DNA of 64,000 nucleotides from Basidiobolus meristosporus CBS 931.73 (taxonomy: Eukaryota; Basidiobolomycota; Basidiobolomycetes; Basidiobolales; Basidiobolaceae), in assembly GCA_002104905.1 (NCBI GenBank), contig MCFE01000400.1, positions 17,340 through 81,339 on the forward strand, given 5' to 3'. Position numbers and translations under genes: made by a program. How positions within the stretch are numbered: position 1 is the stretch's first letter; every line of letters begins with the position of its first letter. The notes beneath the pieces are model-generated. The model saw nothing but the letters and a program-made list of their open reading frames with translations, was not told the DNA's origin and did no database searches. This document shows positions 30,077 through 40,472 of this stretch, in pieces.

Positions 30077-32308
30077 CTAGTGGACCCGAAGATTGCTGAG
30101 ATTGGTGGACATCTCGATCATCCCCTCCTCCGAGGATTCGTTGATGTCTTCGTCCCGGCGGCTGAAGAGACCGCTCCAGTACTTGAGGTACTGAGTGTCG
30201 GGTGCGATGACCGGGTCTCGCTCATCTTGCGCTGGCTCGTACACCTGGTTGCGGAACTCCTCGATGTTCGAGTTGAAGTAGGACCAGACGGAGAAGGTCT
30301 TCTTCTCCGACTGCGCCTCGACCTTCTCCTTCTCGCAGTTGAACAGGAACGTGCCGAACTGGCAGGAGTACACGTGATAGTGCAGCTGGATCAAGAAGCG
30401 CTCGTTGAATTCGAATCGGGTGGGGTTTTGCGTCCAGATCTGATAGACGCAATCCAGGAATTGGTGGAACACTGGGGAGGAGTAGCGTCCTTGGTTCTGC
30501 TTGAAATACCGGTGGTGGACATTGTTGAAGGTGCTGGCGGCCGCGTTCGTGGTCGTGTTCACCAGGAAGTTTTTCTCGCTCGATAGATGGCCGCAACGCT
30601 CGGTGAATTTGTGCCCGAAAGACACCCACTCTTTCTCGATAAGAATCTCGAAGCCTCGGATCGTCCTGTAGAACGGATCCAGACAAAGCTCGGCTAGAGC
30701 AGTCAGCTGGGAAGTTCTGTCCCATCCATCGGAGCAATGGACAAGCACGTGAGAGTTGTTCTGTGAGACGTTGTTCACTATCACCGCCGCCCCCTCCAGG
30801 ATGGACCCCAGGTGTTTGAGCCAGTTCGTCTTGGACAGCAGCAGTTTGTTGACCACCCCGGAAGGGTCGGTGGATTGCATGGCTAGCAAATGGATTAACA
30901 TGCGGGATGGGATGGTGAGAGGTCGTCTCTTTGGCCTTACCTTCGACCACCTTGTTCAGGCTGTCGCGCATCACGTGGATGTTGTCGATGCCGAGATACA
31001 ACTTCTTGCAGTTTTTGTAATTCTCCATGTTCTCGGAGCCGGCGCCAATGGCAACGTTGGCCATGGCGTTGGCGGTGGGCCGTGCATCCACAATCAAGTT
31101 GGACATGCTTGGGGAGATGGAGTTCGGCGTTTTCGGGACGTTGCTGGCGAAGATGGCCTCCACAAGCTTCTCATCCTGCACCGATCGAGCCTGCTTCAAT
31201 CCGACCATTGGCTGGCTTGATCTGGAGATGGTGGCCTAATGGTATGGAGCAAAGGTTGGTTGATCAGTTCACTCAAATGAACGCTCAGTCTATTGTAAAT
31301 AACAACCATATTGGGGCCGTGGATGTAGCTCAGCACGGGTATCCGATTTTTGCTGCGGTACTTGGCAGCGTAGTTAATGACGGTGTCGCTGATCTTCCCG
31401 GGAACGGCGAGCACTCGAGGGTATGTCGAGCAAAGCTGGCCGGGGACGTTAGACTCAATGAGAGCGTAAGGGTTATGGGGATGCTGCATACCTGGAAATC
31501 CTGGTTGAGCTGTGTGAATCTCCAACTGCTACTTTTGGTTCCAACTCCCAGTCTTTCATACTCCTCGATTGGATTGTAGATGGTCCAACCGTTGTCGACG
31601 GTGAACTTTGGAAATGGCTGATAAAAGAAAGCATAGAGCCGACTGATGGAATCTAAAAAATCCGCCCAAATGTGGTTCTTAGCCATAGATGCCAGTACTT
31701 CTTGCCAACCCTGGCTGTGGTAAAACCTGCAAGGAAGACTATGCTATGCTGTCATTGAATATCTTACCAACACATATCAGCTTCTGTATACTCTCAAAGA
31801 CATCGATGGCGTCTCTCTCTCTCTCAATTAGAAGCGACACAAACAAGAAGTTGTGGCACTTGATGTTTAATGGATGGTAGCCGTTTGGGGTTAGCGCCTT
31901 TCGTTCCACCGTATGGACAATTGGGTAGGAGATCTACATGCAAGCCCAATGGAACCAACCGTTGGCGTTAGAGATGAACTGGAGATAGAAATACTGCTAC
32001 TGGCTTTTGATAAGAAAAAGGATGTCCGACCCATAATTCCTGCTCAGGATGATTGAATATAAGTTGGTGTGCGGTTAAATGAAGTGTGCCTATGAATGCA
32101 CGACGATCTTTCTCCAGCCGGACGTTATCGACCTGTTGGGGTGAAGCAATAGAAGTTAGTAAGCTGGTCTAGTTATGCTAGGGAGAGACCTGATTGTAGC
32201 GGATCTTGGCAAGAATCGTCTATTACTCAAGGTAGAGCCATCCCCTCCTTGCTCATACATATGCTTGTTGTGAAGATGACTGACCTTCGCAATCTTGATG
32301 AAATCCAT
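30077..32308 (-). CDS. Myotubularin-type phosphoinositide 3-phosphatase (7 exons)
   Basis: Seven exons join in frame to 560 residues: 32308-32285, 32132-32031, 31933-31768, 31652-31492, 31435-31307, 31235-30941 and 30882-30077. All six introns have GT..AG ends. The N-terminus (VDNVRLEKDRRAFIGTLHLT, ISYPIVHTVERKALTP) is a PH-GRAM domain for lipid binding. The middle has WRFTQLNQDF, YAAKYRSKNRIPVLSYIH and SSQPMVGLKQARSVQDEKL. The catalytic loop HCSDGWDRTSQ carries the CX5R signature with the family-typical Asp residues, so it should be active on PI3P and PI(3,5)P2 in endosome/vacuole traffic, like yeast Ymr1. It shares a 714-bp divergent promoter region with the PPR gene. Confidence 0.92.
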
Positions 32309-33022
32309 GGCTTTTTATTCTGTATTCCAGTCAGTTGTCGGTACTACACCTCTAAAATTATCGTGCTGTTCTAAAAGGGTTCGCTGAGAGCACTGCTAAC
32401 TGGCAACCAGAAAAAAGGATAAGCAGTTGGAAGTCACAACTGAAAGCGACCTAAACAGATGGATAGCTATGTTGTGGTGGAATTGGTTAGCTAATTGGTG
32501 TCATCAAGATGGATTTTTGAGGGACATGGATTGCATAACTACTATCCCTACTAATAGGTTGCCATCAACGTAGACTATATGTTATGCCACTTTCCTAACA
32601 CTCGCATAGGATAAGCCACCAGGCTATTCCAAATCACCTAGATCCCGTGGGATGAGTGGGATGGGTGGGATGCGTTGTTTAAATCATCCAAATTCACTCA
32701 AATTCACCCAAATCTCATGGAACACAAGCGCAGAAAATTTTTCATTCCCTGGATGGTTCAGTTCTTGGGTTGGGACTTGTGGTGATTCCATGGTCAATCC
32801 CCAAACTAATTCCACTCCCCGCATTTTTTTGTATCCAGTCGACCATCCCATATTGTATTCCCTCCGTTCTGCTCACGTGACAAGGGCGGATTGCTCGAAA
32901 TATTTTTTGCCCGCATACAGGATAAGCGGGAATCAGTAAAGCACATACTATTTCGCAGTTAGAATTGTGCGGCTTCGTTTCCCGCCAGTTCATGTTTGAC
33001 TTGTTGCCTCTTAAACGCTTAA
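32309..33022. promoter_or_regulatory. Divergent promoter region, myotubularin / PPR genes
   Basis: No gene is seen. The palindrome TCACGTGA (32873-32880) lies 143 bp before the PPR start. The same 8-mer occurs upstream of the acetyltransferase gene (40397-40404). CACGTG is the core for bHLH factors such as Cbf1 in fungi; its use here is inferred. Confidence 0.45.
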
Positions 33023-35497
33023 ATGGCTCACCCAAGGCTGTCTAAAGCGTCAAGTATATTACGTGCTTGTTTACTTGTCAAAAGAGAAAAGCCAACCCTC
33101 AATAGCCTGCACATCCACCTCGGCCGCTACCAAGCAAACCACTCTTTCTCCACCACCCACAGTAACAACACGTTGTCGTCGAGCGCCGAATGCTCTTACA
33201 CACTCAGCGACCCTTCCGACTCCGACAAAGACCTCCCCCCCTTCAACACGGCCAAGAAAAACCCCATCCTTGCGCTTAGAGAGGCAGGGAAAAACAGCGC
33301 AGAGCGGGCGTACGATGTGTACATGGCGGCTCTACGGGACGGATTCACTCCGGACCTCAGGTTTTACACCCAACTGCTGAAGATTTGTAGAATTTATGGA
33401 AAGATAAACTTCGTATCCAAGGTATACTCGGATATGAAACTCACACGCACCTCTCCTGACACTGTAGTATACAATATATTAATCGACGCATATACCAAAA
33501 GCTCCCAAGTGGACGTGGCTTCCTCGCTCTACCAAGAGATGCTCCGACAGAGCTGCCAGCCTACCGTAGTAACGTTTAGCACCCTAATCCATGGATACAG
33601 TAAGCAAGCCGACATGGCCCGGGCGATGCAACTGCTACAGGAGATGGCCAACAGAGATATCCAGCCCAACGTAGTAACATACACCACTCTCATCGACGGG
33701 TTCATGAAAAAATCCGATTGGAAGAGCGCTGTTTCGCTATATCAACAGATGCAGACCAAGAGAATCCACCCGAACCTGAAGACCTTCACAGTACTCATCG
33801 ACGGCCTTCTCCACCACTCGCAAATCGACACTGCCAAGGGAGTATACGAACATATGTCGCGAATGAAAATCACCCCAAACGTAGTGACCTATTCCAGGCT
33901 CTTGACCGCTTTCATCAAGGCCGATCGGTGCCAAGAAATCGAACGTCTCAGGGCGGATATGGTACGAAACAGGGTTGCTCAGAACCGGCTAACCTACTCC
34001 TCCTTGGTCCACGGGTACGCGAAGATGTCGGAAGCAGAGAAGACATTGGACGTCTTTCAAGAGATGGTGCGGCACAAAGTCGATCCAGATCTAGGGATCT
34101 TCTCGGCCCTCATTCCATTTCTCGTTCGGGAATCTCGAGTGGAGCAGGCCATGTCGGTCTTCAGCAAGATGGCGGAGTATCAGATTCGTCCGACCGCGTT
34201 GATCTACTCTAGCCTGATCAACGGCTTTACCAAGCAACGGAGTATGCACCGGGCGCTTCAGGTGTACTACGAGATGCTGGGAAACAACGTGGCTCCAGAC
34301 ACCCAGACCTACACCATACTGATCGACGGCTACGCCAGAGTCCCGGATATGCAATCCGCGTCCAAAATCTATCAAGAGATGTTGACTAGCGGATGTGAAC
34401 CTGACATTATCACATACAACACGCTTGTGAGCGGCTATTCCCGAGCGATGGAGATGACCAAGATCATGGAGATATGCGGCGATATGGTTTCCCGAGGGGT
34501 CATCCCCGACCGTAACTTCTACACCACCCTCATCGATGCATCCTCGAAGAACGGGAAACTTGAGGACTCCCTGAAATTCTTTCACCACATGCTCAAGCAC
34601 GACATCCGCCCCGACTGCGTAACATACACGGCACTAATAGAGGCGTACGCTTCGAGGTCGCTGATGAAGGAGGCTACGCACACTTACAAGGACATGCTTA
34701 GTCTTGGCATTTGTCCCGACTCGGTTACCTTCCGGACACTAGTGGACGCGCATCTGAAAACTTCCGACATTCATAGTGCTCACGAGATATACAATCAGGC
34801 ATTGGAACACGGCATCTCCATCGACGTAACCGTTCCAAACAAACTGATCATTGAATATGTCAGGGGTTCGAACTTGGACGGTGCGATGAAGGTGTTCGAG
34901 GGCATGAAGCACTCCGGCATTGCCCCAGATAGTAACACCTACCTACCGCTGATACGAGCGAACATAAGAACCAAGGATATACCCCGAATGTTCGGGCTGT
35001 ACGCTGAGCTGGTAGAGATGGCAACCCCCAATCTTTCCGTGCATGCTGCCATGGTGGATTTTATCCAGGGGCGATACCAGACATATGGAGTCCCGACCGT
35101 CTTGAGGGAGCTCTCCAGGCTGCTTTCACCGCATCTGCTCTCCTGCTCAGTCCCGGTTCTGTTGGAGTCCAGCAGTATACATAAGACCAACTACACCATC
35201 CATCGCTACGCCAACACCCGGGGCGATTCACAGAAGCTAGCCAACACGGTATGGATGTGGCTAAAAGGCCAAAAGATTCCGCTGGGCTCCAGGGCGTACG
35301 AATCCTACATCGAACAGTTGTGTCGGCTCGGGGACTTCACCACCGCGCGCAAGGTGTTCCTGGAGGAGATGCCCCGAAAAGGTATCCGAGCCACACTCAA
35401 CAGCTGCAAGGTCATGGTGAGACATCTACAACAAATTGGCTCGCACGAAGACATCAGGCGAGTGTACCACCTCTTCAAGGATATCAGCAGCCAGTGA
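33023..35497 (+). CDS. P-type pentatricopeptide repeat protein
   Basis: A single exon of 824 residues. The Arg/Ser-rich, acid-poor N-terminus (residues 1-55, RLSKASSILRACLLVKREK) looks like a mitochondrial presequence. From about residue 102 to about 660 there are some 16 consecutive 35-residue motifs of the form P(N/D)VVTY(T/N)TLI(D/H)GYSK, with one or two more near the C-terminus (RAYESYIEQLCRL, RKVFLEEMP). No PLS, E, DYW or SMR extension is seen. Proteins of this class bind organellar RNA in a sequence-specific way, so a role in mitochondrial mRNA processing, stability or translation is likely. The long canonical array is unusually plant-like for a fungus. AATAAACTC near 35731 is a possible polyadenylation signal. 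Confidence 0.92.
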   Translation: MAHPRLSKASSILRACLLVKREKPTLNSLHIHLGRYQANHSFSTTHSNNTLSSSAECSYTLSDPSDSDKDLPPFNTAKKNPILALREAGKNSAERAYDVYMAALRDGFTPDLRFYTQLLKICRIYGKINFVSKVYSDMKLTRTSPDTVVYNILIDAYTKSSQVDVASSLYQEMLRQSCQPTVVTFSTLIHGYSKQADMARAMQLLQEMANRDIQPNVVTYTTLIDGFMKKSDWKSAVSLYQQMQTKRIHPNLKTFTVLIDGLLHHSQIDTAKGVYEHMSRMKITPNVVTYSRLLTAFIKADRCQEIERLRADMVRNRVAQNRLTYSSLVHGYAKMSEAEKTLDVFQEMVRHKVDPDLGIFSALIPFLVRESRVEQAMSVFSKMAEYQIRPTALIYSSLINGFTKQRSMHRALQVYYEMLGNNVAPDTQTYTILIDGYARVPDMQSASKIYQEMLTSGCEPDIITYNTLVSGYSRAMEMTKIMEICGDMVSRGVIPDRNFYTTLIDASSKNGKLEDSLKFFHHMLKHDIRPDCVTYTALIEAYASRSLMKEATHTYKDMLSLGICPDSVTFRTLVDAHLKTSDIHSAHEIYNQALEHGISIDVTVPNKLIIEYVRGSNLDGAMKVFEGMKHSGIAPDSNTYLPLIRANIRTKDIPRMFGLYAELVEMATPNLSVHAAMVDFIQGRYQTYGVPTVLRELSRLLSPHLLSCSVPVLLESSSIHKTNYTIHRYANTRGDSQKLANTVWMWLKGQKIPLGSRAYESYIEQLCRLGDFTTARKVFLEEMPRKGIRATLNSCKVMVRHLQQIGSHEDIRRVYHLFKDISSQ

Positions 35498-35944
35498 ACT
35501 CCCGCCAGCACCGCATCCAAGTCACCTTTTCATCTTCTGGTAGATAGAATTCCCATCACACACATTCCTCCATCGCATTTCACACGACAGATTTTCCCCC
35601 ACATCTGGCCCTCCTTTCCAGCATAGCACGTTCCTTCATGTATTATACACAAACCCCAATCTAATTCAAGTCGGCATCTTTCTAGATTAAACAACTGCAA
35701 CACCACCACCACTACTCTTCAACGTTTCATCAATAAACTCGTGCTCTGTATGTATAGTACTTTGGCATCCATCTATCCGCTTCGATCGCCGTACCACAGA
35801 CTGGATATGGGAAATCTACACATGCGCAGGTGGATGTACATGGAGTTTTATTGGTGGTTAGCGGGGACCCAAAATTCATTATAGACATAAATACATTAGA
35901 GATGGGTGAGGTGGGTGGTGTGTGATGGGATGAATGGTAAATGA
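35498..35944. other. 3' flanks between convergent genes
   Basis: This is 3' untranslated and intergenic sequence of the PPR gene and the convergent membrane-protein gene. No reading frame is supported. Confidence 0.5.
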
Positions 35945-37060
35945 TTACAGCAGGAAAGATAATCGATGTGGCTCCCCATGAGTCCGGTATGTTTGGGAGG
36001 GATGGGTGAGCGGCTCCTCAGAGGTGGACCGCTTTTGGCCGGAGTCGATTTGCTCCTGGATTATCGTCGCCTTGTATTGGGCCACCTCTTCGAGAGGAAT
36101 CTCTATCAAGTAATCTTCCCAAGGTTCCGCTTTGTCGTTCTTGGGCTTGCCGAGAGTGGTTGCGGTGACCGTCTTTGGGAAAAGACCTGCTGGCGGCCCC
36201 TCTAGTTCTGGGGGGACGGAGAGGCTGTGAGAGAAGTTCGACTGCCCCTGACGGAACTTGGATGAATGGCTAAGCTGGAGCGTAATGAGAACACATTGTA
36301 TGGCCCCTAGTAGAAGAACAGTTAGCGCGGGAGGTCGGAAACGAACTTGCGTGGTGGCATACTTACAGTCAACGTCGAAGAGGATCGAAGAGTTCTCTCC
36401 GAGCACCCCTCTAATAACCAAGCTCGGGGTGATGATGTTGGATACGGTGATCAGCAAGAAAAACCACATGCCGTCTTTCAGGAAGGATTTGTACACGGGG
36501 GACTTCTTCCTGCGATGGTGTTTGTAGATCACGGTGAGGAAGCAGCCGCTGAGGAAGGCGTTCAAGGTCCACAGGCAGGAGAACCACAGGATGGCTATCA
36601 AGGGGTCGGGAACATTTCCGCAAGCGCCGAAGACCGACCTCGTGTATACGGCGGTTATTGCGTGCCACGAGTGCAAGGCAATCGACGCTGCCAAGCAAAC
36701 ACCACCTACAGCGTAGATGACTACGTGGTGCTGGTTGCTCACGGTGGCTTTTATCAGCAGGATGATCATGATACAGTCGAGGGAGAATTCGTGGGCATAG
36801 TTGGTGACAAAGGCAACTATCTGGCAGTTGGCCTGCACGTGCAATAACGGAAGCAGAAACGCCAACTCCCTCACTGGCCCAAGAAGGTTTGCCAGCAAAC
36901 ATAGCCAATAAATGAGCTGTCGATTGTGGTAAAGCATTTGGGCCGACTGGGCGATACACCAAATGAAGCAGTACATGACCATGGACAAAATACATATGGA
37001 TGTCTTTTCCGAAAGGATCGTGTCCACCAATGCGGGACTTAGGTTCGTCGAGGCGTCCAT
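35945..37060 (-). CDS. Multi-pass membrane protein, about seven spans, unknown function
   Basis: Start at the ATG at 37060 (MDASTNLSPALVDTIL). An intron at 36366-36307 (GTAAGT..CTAG, exactly 60 bp, no stop in frame) is predicted, giving 351 residues; retention would add 20 residues. About seven hydrophobic segments fill residues 20-280 (for example ICILSMVMYCFIWCIAQSA, CIMIILLIKATV, FLLITVSNIITPSLVI, AIQCVLITLQL). A cytosolic-looking C-tail of about 95 residues contains DYLIEIPLEEVAQYKATI, likely helical. The layout resembles fungal seven-span proteins of unknown role, often receptor-like. I see no G-protein-coupled receptor signature that would settle it. Confidence 0.75.
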   Translation of the reverse strand: MDASTNLSPALVDTILSEKTSICILSMVMYCFIWCIAQSAQMLYHNRQLIYWLCLLANLLGPVRELAFLLPLLHVQANCQIVAFVTNYAHEFSLDCIMIILLIKATVSNQHHVVIYAVGGVCLAASIALHSWHAITAVYTRSVFGACGNVPDPLIAILWFSCLWTLNAFLSGCFLTVIYKHHRRKKSPVYKSFLKDGMWFFLLITVSNIITPSLVIRGVLGENSSILFDVDCKYATTQVRFRPPALTVLLLGAIQCVLITLQLSHSSKFRQGQSNFSHSLSVPPELEGPPAGLFPKTVTATTLGKPKNDKAEPWEDYLIEIPLEEVAQYKATIIQEQIDSGQKRSTSEEPLTHPSQTYRTHGEPHRLSFLL

Positions 37061-37576
37061 ATTAACGACCACTATACATCAACGGGTGCGAGCTTGTCTA
37101 TGGACAGCTTAATGGGCGAAGTCGAGTGAGAGAGACATCCGTTGAGCAATATATAAGGCCGGGTTTTCAGAGGCCCAATGAAAATGTTTTTACCATGTTA
37201 CACCCCCGACGTGGACTTGGAGTGATAAAGGAAAACAACAAGCATGTTCACGCGAAAATCCGTCCCAAAACCTGTCCAGTCATGGCCGCTGAATCTGCGT
37301 GATACAGGGACAACTAGCAGCGGGAGGATTCATTTTTCGGCATGTTGCAGGGCCTAGTGCTTTGTGCCACATCGGTTACTAGATTCCATGCGAAGAGGTA
37401 GAATCTACATCGGATCACTGTTTCTATTGACCGGGTATGACCGTCCCACCATCAAATAGATTGCGATTGCGTTTTTGGGGCCGGTTGCTCGGCTTATATA
37501 TGGCTTGCAAGCACTGCTGCCACTCATACTCATTTGCAATCCGTCTTCAATATTGCTGTGATTAACGCGATCCAAA
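37061..37576. promoter_or_regulatory. Divergent promoter region
   Basis: 516 bp between the membrane-protein and FAD-oxidase genes, no gene. TTATATATGG at 37494-37503 is a likely TATA box for the oxidase, about 75 bp before its ATG. Confidence 0.5.
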
Positions 37577-39203
37577 ATGAATAGGAAGTTCTCTCTGCTT
37601 CTGATCGCTGCGTTCGCTGGGGCCGCGGTCTCCCACAATCTTCCTGTTGAGGCTACCAGTTACGCCAGATGTCCTACAACCTACGTGTCGGACGGTTTCT
37701 TACGAAGCCTCAGCCGCACTGTTTCTTCTCAAACCAAGATCGTGCTCCCCAACTCTGAGGAATACCCACAGGCTCTACACCATTGGTCCGAGACAGCCGA
37801 AGTTCACTCAGCAGCCGTTGTCCGACCAAAAACCTCTCAGGATCTTTCCAACATCGTAATGATTCAGCCTCTATCCATTTGTTTCCTAAGCTAACTGCAT
37901 TTTCAGATCAAGCTGGCTTCCAGCTACGGGATCGACTTCGCGGTCGTTTCTGGCGGTCACAACAACGATGGAGCGTCTAGCACCAAGGGCTTGCTCATCG
38001 ACCTTTCACAGTTCAACCAAGTCCAGCTTTCCGGCGACAAGAAGACCGTCACCGTGGGAGCTGGTCTTCGATGGGGCGCGGTGTACAAGCAACTCACTCC
38101 CCACAACATCTCCTTGGTGGGCGGACGCGTTAGCTCAGTTGGAGTAGGTGGGTTCACCTTGGGCGGTGGGTACGGCTGGAAATCCGGAGAGTACGGCCTT
38201 GCGGCTGACAACATCATCTCTGCTGAGATGGTCCTTGCCAATGGTAAGGTCGTGACTGTTTCACCCACGGAAAACGCAAACTTGTATTTCGGCATTCGTG
38301 GGGGCGGTGGCCAATTCGGCGTGGTTACGAAGTTCGTGTTCAGGGCATTGGAGCAGGAAAACCAGATCTTCTCCGGATTCTACTCCTATAACAAGGACCA
38401 AGTGAAAGACGTCGCCGTGGCCATGGAGAAATGGGTGGCTGACAACAACGATCCCAAAGCAGGAGTGATGCTGATTTTCGCTAGACCACCACCCAGCTTT
38501 GATGTAATAATTGATAGCATTGAACCATTCTCTTGATTCCTATGGGAAGCTAACCAAATTTCCCCAGGCGGTTCCCGTGGTTCTGGTATGGTACGATGGC
38601 CCCGCTTCGGTCGGCAAGCCCGCCTTCAAAGCTTTCCAAGATCTCAAGCCAGACTCCGACTCCACTGCCGAGGTGTCTTTCGAAGTTGGAAACACTCTGC
38701 AAGACGATCTGGTAACCGATGGAGACCGCAAAACCATGTCCTCTGTCGCCTGGAAGACCATCACCAGCGAAATGATCCTCAAGGCCCACGAGTTTTATGT
38801 TAACTTCACCTCCAGCGTTCCCGATACCGCCCAATCCTCCATTCTCATCGAGCCAGTATTCCGCAGCTCCTTTGAAGGCATCAAGGACACCGACTCGGCA
38901 TATCCCCACGCTGAGGCGCTTCATGTTATTGGCTTGGTCCCACGCTGGCCTCAATCCACTCAGGACGCAACAGTTAAATCCTGGATCGCCCAGGGAACTA
39001 AGCTGCTTCGCTCCCTAGAAAAGGACAATATCGTGTATCCCAACTACTCCATCTACAGCGAGCCTTTGAAAAACATGTTCGGGGCCAACCTAGAGAAACT
39101 CACTGCCTTGAAGGCCACATACGACCCGCAGTGCATCTTCCGTCACGGGTTCGTCTTCCCCACACAGAACTGCCGTCGCTGCCCTGCTCCGGCATCCTGG
39201 TAG
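37577..39203 (+). CDS. Secreted FAD-linked oxidase, berberine-bridge-enzyme-like
   Basis: Three exons (37577-37855, 37907-38503, 38568-39203) join in frame to 503 residues, the usual family length. The signal peptide is MNRKFSLLLIAAFAGAAVSH. The PCMH-type FAD domain shows VVSGGHNNDG, whose His is the expected 8-alpha covalent FAD ligand. GGRVSSVGVGGFTLGGGYGW and IRGGGGQFGVVTKF follow. The position that is Cys (second covalent bond) in bicovalent members is not Cys here, so a single covalent link is predicted. The C-terminal BBE motif (NYSIYSEPLKNMFGANLEKL … YDPQCIF) is present. Such enzymes oxidise sugars, alcohols or secondary metabolites with O2; the substrate is unknown. Confidence 0.9.
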
Positions 39204-39499
39204 CAATTTTGCAATAGTAGCGTTATAAAATAATTATTTCCACCTAATCTGGATCTTCATTAAATTCAATGATTTGTTCCTATATATGGCTCCATCGTTT
39301 AAGCTTATATTCCCCTAGAGGCTTTTGGTGTTGATCAAATCGTGATTGGCTTGCCATACATTAGTTCGCTGTTGTGTGCGCCTTTCCATGTTCCACCTCG
39401 TCCCCATTCATATCCCCAGCATCCTGATTAGAAACAACTTGTCTATATTCAGTAATACATATCGAATCTGCTGCTTTCGTCTCAAAATCTTGTCCGTCT
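39204..39499. other. 3' flank of the oxidase gene
   Basis: No gene. Poly-A-signal-like AATAATTATT near 39227 and scattered AT-rich sequence. Confidence 0.4.
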
Positions 39500-40311
39500 G
39501 ATGAAGTGCGCAGTCTTCAACGGACCAGGCAGTGACTTGGAAGTGACCGAACCAGGGCCACATGAAATTTTACTAAAGGTCAGGACGTGGGGGGGGGGGT
39601 CTGTCATAGGTAGTGGAACCTCTACAGCCCTTGTCGATGTCACGTAAGCAATTGCGAATGATTATATTCTTCAACACAAAGCCATTCTGGGATTGAGCTG
39701 TCCCCGGACCCCTGGCCACGAAGTGGTTTGCAGACTCCATCACCTGGGCGAAAATGCATATGGACCGTACTATGCTGCCTTGGGATTGGTGCTAATTGCG
39801 AGCTGTCCTTGAAGGTATCTTCGCTGTATCATGTAGGCATGTGCATAGGTGTTGGTCGGAGTGGTGGCTATTGTGGAACCTGCGAAGCATGCCGTCGAGG
39901 TGCTTTCGTGGATTGTGATAAATATTGGGCTACTGGGGTGAAGCAGGATGGAGGATATGCGGAGTATATGGTTGCTAGACAAAGCGCTTGTTGCAGAATA
40001 CCGGAAGGACTAACTTCCACTGTGGCCATCTCGAGTTAAGCAAGCAAAAGTCAAGAGTTGGGAGTTCATAACTATATCAACCAGTCCGGACAAGATGCTG
40101 TGGAAGAGCTGCAGAAATCGATCACTGTTACGGCACCTGGTGGTCAAGTGTCCAGATTAATTGATGGTCTAGCATTTGAAGGAACTCTACTGGTTGTCTC
40201 GATGCTTCCTGAACCACTAAAAATCGACACAAACACTCTAATATCAAAGAGAGCGCATGGCCAAGTGGTATGCGCATACTCACGATTTCGAGCTGTCCTC
40301 GTCTTTGATTA
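39500..40311 (+). pseudogene. Decayed zinc alcohol dehydrogenase copy
   Basis: Clear homology to the intact gene at 48749-49931. It starts MKCAVFNGPGSDLEVTEPGP at 39501. The segment VGRSGGYCGTCEACRRGAFV keeps the structural-zinc cysteines, followed by DCDKYWATGVKQDGGYAEYM and VARQSACCRIPEGL. After a stop, it resumes at LQKSITVTAPGGQVSRLIDG and runs to the terminal RFRAVLVFD. The catalytic-zinc segment is garbled, and the whole Rossmann-fold region (GIGGLGHLAIQYA equivalent) is deleted near 40038. Several frameshifts confirm loss of function. A G9 run at 39591-39599 lies in the broken intron region. Confidence 0.85.
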
Positions 40312-40396
40312 GATACTATAATACAACATATAATACAATAAATGGATTAATTGAATTTCTGTTGCCTCGAAAACCGTAGCACTATTGCGGACCTGA

Positions 40397-40440
40397 TCAC
40401 GTGACCCGGGGTTTACTCCATTATAAGGCGGTCCCTCGCT
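40397..40440 (+). promoter_or_regulatory. CACGTG element and TATA box of the acetyltransferase gene
   Basis: TCACGTGA (40397-40404) and TTATAAGG (40431-40438) lie 69 and 35 bp before the ATG at 40473. The same 8-mer precedes the PPR gene. Confidence 0.5.
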
Positions 40441-40472
40441 AATTCCCACACTAGCATTATTAGCTAATCGAC

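Noticed and set aside
30222-31208. 328-codon frame on minus overlapping the myotubularin gene
   Set aside because: It is an alternate reading frame that joins exon 6 and the unspliced intron; the correct frame carries the HCSDGWDRTSQ catalytic loop.
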